From contig JADZCT010000040.1 of the NCBI GenBank assembly GCA_020851455.1, positions 1 through 64,000 of the forward strand: 64,000 nucleotides of DNA, read 5' to 3'. The notes beneath the pieces were generated by a model, which saw only the letters and a list, made by a program, of their open reading frames with translations, had not been told where the DNA came from and did no database searches. The position numbers and the translations under genes are program-made. Shown in pieces: positions 18,876 through 25,867 of the stretch. Positions within the stretch are counted from its first letter, which is position 1, and the number at the start of each line of letters is the position of its first letter. This DNA comes from Gemmatimonadaceae bacterium. GTDB lineage: Bacteria; Gemmatimonadota; Gemmatimonadetes; Gemmatimonadales; Gemmatimonadaceae.

Positions 18876-19358
18876 TTACCTGGCAGGTGCCGGCGCAGCT
18901 TCGGCGGCCTTGATCGTGATCTTGCGCGGGAGCGACGCCTTCGACTTCGGAACCTTGAGCGTCAGCACGCCCTGCGAGAACGAGGCCTCGATGTGCTCCG
19001 CGTCAACATGCTCCGGGAGCCGGATCGAACGCGAGAAGCCGCCGCTCAGGCGCTCGCTCGAGAATACGCGCAACTGGCCGCGCTCCTTCTGGGCGGGAAG
19101 CGTGTCAGCGCGGGTGCCCGTGATCGTGAGGGTTCCGCGGTCGAACTGGATATCCACGTTCTCCTGGTGCACGCCCGGCAGGTCCGCCTCGATGACGAAC
19201 GCGGTGTCCGTCTCATAGAGGTCAACTGCCGGGAGCCAGAGCTGGTTACGGGCCGGCATCTCGGCGATTCCCGTGGACGAGCGCGACATGGCGTCGTCAA
19301 CCTGGCGGCTCCAGTCGAGCATGCGATCGAACAGTGTCGGATAGTGGGTGATGGCCAT
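18876..19358 (-). CDS. Small heat-shock protein, Hsp20/alpha-crystallin family
   Basis: 160 residues. The alpha-crystallin domain runs from about 48 to 145: AFVIEADLPGVHQENVDIQF, LTITGTRADTLP, the Arg-rich GGFSRSIRLPEHVDAEHIEA and the end strand FSQGVLTLKVPKSKA. The N-terminal arm (ITHYPTLFDRMLDWSRQVDD) is the usual oligomerisation segment. It is an ATP-independent holdase that keeps unfolding proteins soluble. ATG 19358 has GGAGG at 19366-19370, seven bases upstream, which decides the start against a longer frame. A candidate sigma-54 promoter lies ~100 bases upstream, a 15-bp hairpin terminator follows, and the gene therefore appears to be a single transcription unit. Confidence 0.95.
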   Translation of the reverse strand: MAITHYPTLFDRMLDWSRQVDDAMSRSSTGIAEMPARNQLWLPAVDLYETDTAFVIEADLPGVHQENVDIQFDRGTLTITGTRADTLPAQKERGQLRVFSSERLSGGFSRSIRLPEHVDAEHIEASFSQGVLTLKVPKSKASLPRKITIKAAEAAPAPAR

Positions 19359-19455
19359 CTTGTTGCCTCCGCTGGAGGAATGGTTGGTGGGCCGCGGGTT
19401 TCGGGCCCGTCCGGGGCGGTGTGGCGCCTCCGCACCGCTACGCCCTGTCCCAGGC

Positions 19456-19470
19456 GCATCATCCGTGCCA
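19456..19470 (-). promoter_or_regulatory. Candidate sigma-54 (-24/-12) promoter of hsp20
   Basis: On the minus strand the sequence reads TGGCACG-GATG-ATGC. The sigma-54 consensus is TGGCACG-N4-TTGC; the -24 element matches fully, the GG and GC dinucleotides are ten bases apart as required, and only one -12 base differs. Transcription would start near 19444, giving an ~86-base leader for hsp20. Sigma-54 control is known for stress genes such as pspA and ibpB elsewhere. No sigma-54 gene or activator is in the window. Confidence 0.45.
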
Positions 19471-19498
19471 CCAATCAGTTGCCGGATTGACAACGCTG

Positions 19499-19534
19499 CT
19501 TGCCGTGCTGGCAAGTGCGCGTGCCATCATGGCA
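19499..19534. promoter_or_regulatory. Two adjacent inverted repeats upstream of hsp20
   Basis: CTTGCC-GTGCT-GGCAAG (19499-19515) and TGCCAT-C-ATGGCA (19522-19534) lie side by side, the second overlapping the last codons of squalene synthase. Both share the GCC(A)/(T)GGC core. They are about 60 and 85 bases upstream of the start expected from the candidate sigma-54 promoter, suitable for an activator. Alternatively the first one is a weak terminator for the upstream operon, although no T-run follows. Confidence 0.4.
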
Positions 19535-20576
19535 AGGGCCGCGATCGCACCCGCCGGACGAGTGCTCCCAGTGCGCGATTGCTGCCCAGGCACGCCAGGC
19601 CGGCCAGCATCAGCCAGCGGACTTCCCTGCGCGAGATCTTCACGGACCCGCCGGCCTGCAGCATCGTGCGCGTAGCGGCAAGCTCCCGGAGAGTTGCGTA
19701 CGCATATAGCAGCGGCAGCACGCAGAACGCGCGAATGGCTACCGCCCTGCGCGGAATCCGGCACAGGTACTCGAGTGCTTCGTCGAGGTCACTCCACGCA
19801 AGCGCTATGAAGCCGGCCACCGCCGCGTGATTGCCCTCTACGTGCGAGGCCGAGAGCAGCGTTTCGTGCCCGCTCCCGTGCTCGGCCAGCGTGCGCGCAG
19901 GGATGTAGATCGCGTTCTCATGCTCGGCGTCCCACGCGATGTCCTTGAGAATGTTCACCGTCTGCAGGGCTTCGCCGAAGCGCTGGCAGCGTTCCCAGAG
20001 CTGCGCGAAGGCACGGTCGTCAATCGAAGAGGAGTGTTCGCGCCACAGCTCCGTGAGCATGCAGCCCACGGTCCCCGCCACGTAGTAGCAGTATTCCCGG
20101 TATTCATCGAGCGTCTGGATCCGGATGCCGTGCGGGTACCGCAGCACGAACTTGCGCATTCCCGAGACCATCTCGCGCACCCAGCGCACGACGATATCCC
20201 TGGTGCGCGGCGGCAGCGCGCCAAGGATGGCACACACGCGGTCGGTGTTGCGCACGAGGTCGGTGTGAGCCGGGTTGCCCGTGACTTCGGCCGCGGCTTC
20301 CGTGAACGAGGCTACGGCAGCCGGATCCATGAGGGTGGCAGAGAACGTCTCGAGGAGCGCGGCCTTTCGCTCGGCAGGCATTGCGCCGTCGTCTTCCACC
20401 GTGTCGGCGATGCGCGCCAGCAGATACGCGGTGCCGACGGCGCTGCCGAGCGTTCCTTTCAGGAAGCGGATCGAGAGGGCGAAGGTTCGCGAAACCGCCG
20501 GCAGGATCTCTCGCGCCCACTGATCGGCCGCCGCGATATCAATCGGAGGTCTCGCGGCCGCTCCGGATTCAGCCAT
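19527..20576 (-). CDS. Squalene/phytoene synthase family protein, squalene synthase-like
   Basis: 349 residues. Members condense two prenyl diphosphates head to head. Both Asp-rich Mg-diphosphate sites are visible: IADTVED (D58, D62) and NILKDIAWDAE (D212, D216). EYCYYVAGTVGCMLTELW (161-178) and the early SRTFALSIRFL are closer to farnesyl-diphosphate farnesyltransferase (squalene synthase) than to phytoene synthase; there is a hydrophobic C-terminal end. Product squalene would feed hopanoid synthesis, but no cyclase gene is here, so phytoene or dehydrosqualene remain possible. It is the last gene of the long operon and overlaps the previous one by eight bases. Confidence 0.88.
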   Translation of the reverse strand: MAESGAAARPPIDIAAADQWAREILPAVSRTFALSIRFLKGTLGSAVGTAYLLARIADTVEDDGAMPAERKAALLETFSATLMDPAAVASFTEAAAEVTGNPAHTDLVRNTDRVCAILGALPPRTRDIVVRWVREMVSGMRKFVLRYPHGIRIQTLDEYREYCYYVAGTVGCMLTELWREHSSSIDDRAFAQLWERCQRFGEALQTVNILKDIAWDAEHENAIYIPARTLAEHGSGHETLLSASHVEGNHAAVAGFIALAWSDLDEALEYLCRIPRRAVAIRAFCVLPLLYAYATLRELAATRTMLQAGGSVKISRREVRWLMLAGLACLGSNRALGALVRRVRSRPLP

Positions 20577-21351
20577 GGGGCGGGCCGTCGCCGTACTCGA
20601 GGCCGTCGAGTACCTGTTCGAGCGCGACCTGCGCGCGAATCCGCTGCGACCGGAACCGGTTGCGGGCGATGGTGATGGCCGCGAGCGGGATTGCGACGGC
20701 CGGAACCATCGCGAGCGTGGCTGCGAGCATCAGCCCGGCGCTGGTCGCCATCCAGAACGCGGGTACGCCCACGAGCACGCCCGCGGTCGCGACGCCAACC
20801 GCGACGCCCGCGGCCTGGGCTCTCGCGCCGCGCAGGTTGGCCAGCAGCCGCACGTGAGCTCGACGCGCTTCAACCGATGCCACCACGGCATACACTTCGG
20901 TTGCGCCCGCCAGATGGAAGCCGCGCCCGCCAAGGCGCAACGCGCGTCGCATGGCAGAGACGAAGTCCTGCCGTGGCTCCCAGGTCATCTGTCCCGGCTG
21001 GCGTCGCATCACCGTCAGCGATTCGGCTCGCTCCATCCACACGTTCACCATAGCGAGCGTCTCGGCTGCATCGCCAGGCACCGTACGGGCCGCCTCGACG
21101 ACTGCCTCTCCGAGCAGCGAGTGCGCCATCCCCGAGTCCGGACCCATCGGCACGCGCGCTCGCTCCTCGGCGAGGGCCTGCCGGACGACGTCGCGCGAGA
21201 GCCCGGCCTCGCCGGCGATCTCCACCAGCTGGGCCTCGGTCAGCCCGAGCTCATCATCGCTCGACTGCGCGCTCAGCTCGGCAGCACGCGCGAGCACGCG
21301 CTCGAGAACCGACCGGGAGAGCGGCGCGGGCCGGCCCGGTTCGTTTGTCAC
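20569..21351 (-). CDS. Unknown protein with two C-terminal membrane segments
   Basis: 260 residues. The N-terminal third (SRSVLERVLARAAELSAQ, LGLTEAQLVEIAGEAGLSRD, VRQALAEERA) looks like a helical DNA- or protein-binding module that I cannot name. The middle has a polar alpha/beta part, and near residues 190-240 two hydrophobic stretches follow each other, ending in a basic RNRFRSQRIRAQ. It is probably anchored in the inner membrane with both ends inside. GTG 21351 is one base after the stop of the upstream gene and is therefore preferred to starts inside that gene. It is translationally linked to squalene synthase. Confidence 0.6.
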   Translation of the reverse strand: MTNEPGRPAPLSRSVLERVLARAAELSAQSSDDELGLTEAQLVEIAGEAGLSRDVVRQALAEERARVPMGPDSGMAHSLLGEAVVEAARTVPGDAAETLAMVNVWMERAESLTVMRRQPGQMTWEPRQDFVSAMRRALRLGGRGFHLAGATEVYAVVASVEARRAHVRLLANLRGARAQAAGVAVGVATAGVLVGVPAFWMATSAGLMLAATLAMVPAVAIPLAAITIARNRFRSQRIRAQVALEQVLDGLEYGDGPPHG

Positions 21352-21352
21352 G

Positions 21353-22405
21353 TCAGATCCCGCTGAATGCGACGGCGACCTGCCGCTCGAGCGATGAGAG
21401 AATCTCGCCGGAGACCGGGAATGCCGCCGCAAAGGCGCTGGCCACGTCGCCGTCGGCGGAGTGGCCCGTCGCCCGAAGATAGAAGCGCCGGTAGCCGTCG
21501 GCGACGTCGGCGCCGAGGCGCGCCGCCAGCACCGCGCCGCCGCGCACGAGCGCCAGCGACTGTAGCCGTTCGGCCTCGCCCGACCGCACCTGTGCGGGCG
21601 TGACGTTGTCGGCCACCGCGGCCGCCGCCAGTGACGCCACGACTTCGTGCAGCAGGCAGTAAATGGCGTCCGCGGCCCGGTCCGGCGTCTTCGGGAAGCC
21701 GACCACGATCGTGGCCCCCGAGTTGTCGCCGCTCACCGTCCGGCCTTCGGCCTCGAGCACGGTCGAGAGAATGAGCTGTCCGCTCCTCTGCTGGGTGTGG
21801 CTGAGGAACGTCTGGAGCGCGGGCAGGAAGCGGCTGTGCCAGAGTGAGTCAACGGCGGCGAGGGCGTCGCTGCGGCGGCGCGTCTCGGCGAGCCACCAGT
21901 GATTGTAGAACTTGTCCTGCTCGGAGCGGAGCGACGCAAGGTATCTGCGCGCAAAGTCACGATCCTCCCGCGTGCGGAAGACCGCTGCCACACGTGCGAC
22001 GCCGTCAGCGGCTTCGCGTGGCGCCCGGCGCGGGTCGCCGTCGGCGCGGATGAACGCATCCATAGCCGACTCGAGTTCGCCCCACGTGCCGAACGAGAGC
22101 GCGAGGAACTGCGCATTCACCAGCGACGGTCGGGTGCGGATCGCCGCACGGAGCACGTCAGCGTTCGCGTCGAGGTCGGTGACGGCTGATGCCGCGTTCC
22201 GCGCCACGATCATCTCGTCGCGGTAGCCGGCGCGATACAGCGGCACCGGCGACGAGTCCGGCGCGACGAACGCGAATCCGTGCAGCCACAGGTCAACGTG
22301 CTCGCGCGTCTTGACCGGCCAGAGGTCGCGCGCCTGGGCGGCCGCGCCAGTCGTGCATGCAACGACGAGCGCCAGCGCAAGTCCAGTCCGGCGGACGGCG
22401 CTCAT
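21353..22405 (-). CDS. Unknown exported protein
   Basis: 350 residues with a clear signal peptide (TGLALALVVACTTGAAAQA, cut near residue 25). The mature part is mostly helical, rich in Ala, Arg and Asp. It has few landmarks: LHGFAFVAPDSSPVPLYRAG near the start and AIYCLLHEVVASLAAAAVAD near 265-285, where an HE pair could be part of a metal site but lacks the second His of HExxH. I recognise no family. Its ATG overlaps the TGA of the zinc-ribbon gene (ATGA), so the two are coupled. Confidence 0.65.
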   Translation of the reverse strand: MSAVRRTGLALALVVACTTGAAAQARDLWPVKTREHVDLWLHGFAFVAPDSSPVPLYRAGYRDEMIVARNAASAVTDLDANADVLRAAIRTRPSLVNAQFLALSFGTWGELESAMDAFIRADGDPRRAPREAADGVARVAAVFRTREDRDFARRYLASLRSEQDKFYNHWWLAETRRRSDALAAVDSLWHSRFLPALQTFLSHTQQRSGQLILSTVLEAEGRTVSGDNSGATIVVGFPKTPDRAADAIYCLLHEVVASLAAAAVADNVTPAQVRSGEAERLQSLALVRGGAVLAARLGADVADGYRRFYLRATGHSADGDVASAFAAAFPVSGEILSSLERQVAVAFSGI

Positions 22406-23130
22406 GGCGCGGATGCGCGTCCGCACACCACGCAAAACTTCCACCCTGGCTCGAGCTCGGCGCTGCACCCACCGCAGCGGCGCACCGCGAGGTCCTGCCC
22501 GCAGTGCGGACAGAAGCGCACTTCACGCGCCTGGGGGAGCTGCTGCCCGCAGTACCGGCAGCCCGGGCGCGCACGCCGCGCCCCTGCCTCGGCGGTTACC
22601 GTCGCCGTAGGATCGGGGAGCGGCCGCGCCTTGGCAGCCGCTGGCCTGGGCGCCGCGGCTCGTTGCGCGGCGGGCCGGGCCTGCTGCGGTTCGCTCTTCC
22701 GTGTGGGCGGCGCGGCTTGTGCCGCTGCCGTGGCAACGCCGGCGGACGGCGCCTGAGACTCCGCAGGGCCGAGTGCATCGAGCGCAGCCCGTACACGTTC
22801 CTGCGCGAGCGAAAGCGTCGTGTTCAGGTACGAACGGTACGCCTGCAGGTTCGGGTTTTTCGAGTTGAGTTCCGCGCGCAGGTCGTCCTGCATGAGGTCA
22901 TCGGCGAAGACGTAGCCGCCGTCCCCGGCGAGGAGCCGCGTCATTGCATGGCCATAGTCATCGTCCGTGTCGGCCCCGATCTCGGCACGCACGGCCTTGT
23001 ATGGGACGAACTGCAGGATCTCGGCCACGTCCATGCCTCTTGCGAGCCGGTCCGGCTGGTGACGGCGCACCGATCGCACCAGGGCAACGAAGAGCCGGTC
23101 AATGATGCTGGGCGACGGCGCTGCAGTCAC
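22402..23130 (-). CDS. Zinc-ribbon protein with Ala/Pro linker
   Basis: 242 residues. An N-terminal helical domain (1-125; IIDRLFVALVRSVRRHQPDRL, LLAGDGGYVFADDLMQDDLR, SYLNTTLSLAQERVRAAL) is followed by an Ala/Pro-rich linker (~130-185). The C-terminal zinc-ribbon array has CRYCGQ, CPHCGQ, CGGCSAEL and CVVCGR, giving eight Cys for two Zn ions, as in double zinc ribbons. No signal peptide. The role is unknown; a scaffold or nucleic-acid-associated factor is possible. It begins with GTG 23130, sharing a GTGA overlap with the upstream RNase HI-like gene. Confidence 0.75.
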   Translation of the reverse strand: MTAAPSPSIIDRLFVALVRSVRRHQPDRLARGMDVAEILQFVPYKAVRAEIGADTDDDYGHAMTRLLAGDGGYVFADDLMQDDLRAELNSKNPNLQAYRSYLNTTLSLAQERVRAALDALGPAESQAPSAGVATAAAQAAPPTRKSEPQQARPAAQRAAAPRPAAAKARPLPDPTATVTAEAGARRARPGCRYCGQQLPQAREVRFCPHCGQDLAVRRCGGCSAELEPGWKFCVVCGRASAP

Positions 23131-23771
23131 GTAGCCTCCATGCCTTCAACGTACAAGTTCGCCACCGGGGGCGCTGAGTGAGGGCGAAAGGCGGCGTGCT
23201 CCGGGAATGCCGTCGGGTCTGCGTGGCGCGCGCCTGCTTCACGCGCGGCCGCGAGCCACGCCTCGAACCCTGACGCGACCAACCCTCCGGAACCCGCCTG
23301 GGCCGCGGCAGCCCGTGTCGCAAGGTGGTTGGCGTACTCGTTCTGTGCATGTCCCGCGTGCCCGCGCACCCATTGCCAGCGCACGGCGTGTCCATTGACC
23401 GCGCGCAATGCATCGAACCAGAGCGGCAGGTTCTCGATGGCGCCGCCTTTGCGCGACCAGCCGCGGCGGCTCCATGCATGCACCCACTGCGTCATCCCGT
23501 CCACGATATACCGCGAGTCCGTGGTGAACAGGACGTCGAACAGCGCGCCCTTGCGGGCCAGCTCGCCGAACGCGGCTATCACGCTCCGGAGCGCCATGCG
23601 GTTGTTGGTGGTGGACGGTTCCGCGAGCCACAGGTCGTGACGCGAGATGCGGCCGTCCGGTCTGCGGTACTCCACGAGCACGCCGACCCCGCCGGGGTTG
23701 TCACCCTCGCGGCCGTTGCCCAGGCACGACTCGTCGGCGTACACGGCCACGAGTTCACGGCCAGGCGTCAC
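23127..23771 (-). CDS. RNase HI-like protein with degenerate active site
   Basis: 214 residues, the first 160 forming an RNase HI fold: VAVYADESCLGN, STTNNRMALRS, LFTTDSRYIVDGMTQWVHAW, RWQWVRGHAGHAQNEYANHLA. Compared with E. coli RNase HI, D10 (here D13), D70 (D85) and H124 (H138) are kept, but the catalytic E48 is Ala60 and D134 is Asn148. Active RNase HI cleaves RNA in RNA-DNA hybrids with two metals held by these four acids, so activity is doubtful. A 55-residue C-terminal tail has no known domain. The start is GTG 23771, overlapping the previous stop by GTGA. Confidence 0.88.
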   Translation of the reverse strand: MTPGRELVAVYADESCLGNGREGDNPGGVGVLVEYRRPDGRISRHDLWLAEPSTTNNRMALRSVIAAFGELARKGALFDVLFTTDSRYIVDGMTQWVHAWSRRGWSRKGGAIENLPLWFDALRAVNGHAVRWQWVRGHAGHAQNEYANHLATRAAAAQAGSGGLVASGFEAWLAAAREAGARHADPTAFPEHAAFRPHSAPPVANLYVEGMEAT

Positions 23772-23989
23772 TTGGGGACGACCTCCACGCTCTCCGCCTC
23801 GTCTATCCAGAGCAGCACATGGTCGCCTGTGGCGGGATGCCGCGCCTCGATCGCCTCACGGCCGCCCCGCGTGATGAGGCGGTCGGGTACGACGGTGATG
23901 TCCTGACGTCGCCGACGCACCACAATGCGTCGGCGGTCACGGATGGCTGATTCCAGTGCGTCGTACTCGCGCACGGTGAGCTGGGCCAT
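23768..23989 (-). CDS. Small unknown protein (73 residues)
   Basis: A charged 73-residue protein, MAQLTVREYDALESAIRDRR at the start, then VVRRRRQDITVVPDRL and HPATGDHVLLWIDEAESVEVV. It looks like a compact beta-rich domain with no signal or membrane part. ATG 23989 is chosen since it overlaps the stop of the M20 gene by one base (TGATG); the longer frame would lie inside that gene. It may bind nucleic acid through the Arg cluster, but no family is recognised. Confidence 0.65.
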   Translation of the reverse strand: MAQLTVREYDALESAIRDRRRIVVRRRRQDITVVPDRLITRGGREAIEARHPATGDHVLLWIDEAESVEVVPK

Positions 23990-25158
23990 CAGTGCGCCCC
24001 GCACCATGAGATGATGGCCGACTCGAGCACGGCGGAGGCTTCCTCGATTTCGGCGATGGAGACGGACTCCTCGCTGGAGTGTGCCGCGCAAATGTCGCCC
24101 GGGCCGAAACAGATCGCGGGTATGCCCGCCGCGCTCAGGATGGCCGCGTCGGTCCAGCACGAGAGTCCTTCGATCGGCGCCGGACGTCCCCGGGCAGTGA
24201 GCGCAGCCACGACGCACTGGGCGATTGCGTGCGCGGCGGGGACTTCATTGGGCGGCTGCGAGAAGCCGGGCGTGACTGTGGCGCTGAGTTCCGGGTGCAA
24301 AGCACGCACCCTGGCAACTGCTCCCTCGATCTCGGCGCCGAAACCGGCGGCCGCCTCGCCGGGGATCGTGCGGCGTTCGAGTTGCACCGCGCACTCGCCA
24401 GGGTAGGTGGAGAGCTCCGTTCCTCCGGCGATCATCGAGGCGTGCAGCGATGGCCGGCCAAGGAGCGGATGCGCGCGCTGCGTGAGCTCCCGCTGCTGCC
24501 ACGCATCGAGTTCCACGATGACCATCGCCGCGAGCGTGATCGCGTCAACGCCGGTGTCATACCTACTGCCATGCGCGGACGTGCCGTGCACGGTCAGGTC
24601 CGCCCAGGCGAACCCCTTGTGCGCGGTGCACACGGCCAGGCGTGTGGGCTCGGCCACGATTGCGGCGTCGGCGCGCACTCCGCCATCCACGACGGCCTTC
24701 GTGCCGATGCTGTGGGACTCCTCATCCACCACTGCTGTTACGATCACCTCGCCGCGCAGCCCGCCAGGAGTGGAGTGCGCTGCGCGCCACGCGGCGGCGC
24801 ACATCGCAGCGATCCCTGCTTTCATGTCGGCCGAGCCGCGCCCGTAGATACGACCGTCGCGCGCGACGGGATCCCACGGTTCGTGCACCATCCCTTCGGT
24901 GCCGACCGTGTCGAGGTGTCCGTTGAGGAGCAGGGATGGCCCGCCCGTGTCGCCGATGCGTGCGAGGACGTTGGGGCGCCCCGGCGCGACGTGCTGGAGC
25001 TCCACGCGGAACCCCCAGTCGTGCAGCACTCGTTCGAGGAAGCGCGCACACGCTCCCTCTCCCGGCCCGACAGCGGCCAGGGACGGGTTTCGCGAATCAA
25101 TGGCGACCAATGCGCGGGTAAGCGCGACCGCGTCGCCGGGGAGCAGCGCCGGGGGCAC
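23989..25158 (-). CDS. M20 family metallohydrolase (ArgE/DapE-like deacylase)
   Basis: 389 residues. The metal ligands are present: LLNGHLDTVGTEG (His, Asp), GRGSADMKAG (bridging Asp), AVVDEESHSIGT (catalytic Glu pair), IVAEPTRL and the last His in AAHSSEESV. The dimerisation domain has the VHGTSAHGSRYDTG motif. This is the layout of acetylornithine deacetylase and succinyl-diaminopimelate desuccinylase, which split N-acyl amino acids in the cytosol; the substrate cannot be read from sequence, and no arginine or lysine synthesis genes flank it. The start is GTG 25158, 15 bases after the upstream gene's stop. It is the second gene of the eight-gene operon. Confidence 0.88.
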   Translation of the reverse strand: MPPALLPGDAVALTRALVAIDSRNPSLAAVGPGEGACARFLERVLHDWGFRVELQHVAPGRPNVLARIGDTGGPSLLLNGHLDTVGTEGMVHEPWDPVARDGRIYGRGSADMKAGIAAMCAAAWRAAHSTPGGLRGEVIVTAVVDEESHSIGTKAVVDGGVRADAAIVAEPTRLAVCTAHKGFAWADLTVHGTSAHGSRYDTGVDAITLAAMVIVELDAWQQRELTQRAHPLLGRPSLHASMIAGGTELSTYPGECAVQLERRTIPGEAAAGFGAEIEGAVARVRALHPELSATVTPGFSQPPNEVPAAHAIAQCVVAALTARGRPAPIEGLSCWTDAAILSAAGIPAICFGPGDICAAHSSEESVSIAEIEEASAVLESAIISWCGAH

Positions 25159-25173
25159 CAGCCCGGGCCCCGG

Positions 25174-25608
25174 CTACTTCTTGGCGACCGGCTTCTTCTT
25201 TGCCGGCTTCGCCTTCGCCGGAGTCGGGGCATTCTTTCTGGCGCCGCTCGGCTTGTGCGCGTCCGCGGAGTGCTTGGCGCGCTTGCCGCGGGTGGCTTCT
25301 TCCGCCGAGGCAATGAGCTTGTCGGCTTCGTCCTGCGTCATCTGGCTGCGTCGCACCATGAACAGCACGAGGTCGCGCACGCTTTCGATCGAGAACGCCC
25401 CGGTGCCGGCCGCGGCATTCACGACGTCCTTCATGGCGGCCGCCATCTTGCTACCGGCTTCCTTGCTGATTTCCTGCGCCTTTGCGGTCATCTCAGCGAC
25501 GGTGTCGCGCACGTCGGCGCCGCGATGGCCAGCATGCCGCCTGACTGGCAGCGTGGTGCCGCCACCGGGGGTGCCTGGCTTGGCGGGTGGAGTTTGCTTG
25601 TCAGACAT
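25174..25608 (-). CDS. Phasin-like protein with Lys/Ala/Pro-rich C-terminal tail
   Basis: 144 residues. The central helical part (~33-100; TVAEMTAKAQEISKEAGSKM and SIESVRDLVLFMVRRSQMTQ followed by DEADKLIASAEEA) resembles PHA-granule-associated regulators and phasins of the PhaF type. The C-terminus is a histone-like tail with PAKAKPAKKK, able to bind DNA. Proteins with this two-part build can link granules to the nucleoid, but no PHA synthase is nearby, so that role is a guess. AAGGAG at 25620-25625 is the ribosome-binding site, eleven bases before ATG, and a sigma-70-type promoter lies ~120 bases upstream. It leads the eight-gene operon. Confidence 0.7.
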   Translation of the reverse strand: MSDKQTPPAKPGTPGGGTTLPVRRHAGHRGADVRDTVAEMTAKAQEISKEAGSKMAAAMKDVVNAAAGTGAFSIESVRDLVLFMVRRSQMTQDEADKLIASAEEATRGKRAKHSADAHKPSGARKNAPTPAKAKPAKKKPVAKK

Positions 25609-25729
25609 CGGCTGTGATACTCCTTAGGGGCGGACTGGGAACGAGTCGGTGCGCTGGCGAAGAACCGCCAGCATTCGACTGGCGTCGTGTTTGGGAGCGG
25701 TGGCGAATCAGCGCCTCGCCAACGCGCCA

Positions 25730-25757
25730 AGTATATGAAAACATTGTTGCGTGGCAA
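25730..25757 (-). promoter_or_regulatory. Sigma-70-type promoter of the eight-gene operon
   Basis: Read on the minus strand: TTGCCA (-35, 25757-25752), a 16-base spacer, then TATACT (-10, 25735-25730). Both boxes match the consensus in at least four of six bases and lie in the only AT-rich patch of the neighbourhood. The start point near 25723 would give a ~115-base leader before the phasin-like gene. Confidence 0.6.
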
Positions 25758-25829
25758 GCGGTTGAATCCCGTAAGGTAATGGCGCTTCTCATGGTCATGG
25801 CAGAGCAGTTTCCGAAGTCTCGCAGTTAA

Positions 25830-25861
25830 TTGAACATATGGTTATGCGCCACTACTAAGAC
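25830..25861 (+). promoter_or_regulatory. Promoter region of the CoA transferase gene
   Basis: TTGAAC (25830-25835), 17 bases, then TACTAA (25853-25858) is a plausible sigma-70 promoter. The overlapping TAAGAC (25856-25861) sits six bases before GTG 25868, the same spacing as other leaderless-type starts in the window. Either way the mRNA would have almost no leader, and no Shine-Dalgarno is visible. Confidence 0.5.
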
Positions 25862-25867
25862 ATAAAT

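Noticed and set aside
19359-19526. CIRCE or HAIR element before hsp20
   Set aside because: Neither the TTAGCACTC-N9-GAGTGCTAA core nor CTTGAGT-N7-ACTCAAG is present; the repeats found have other sequences.
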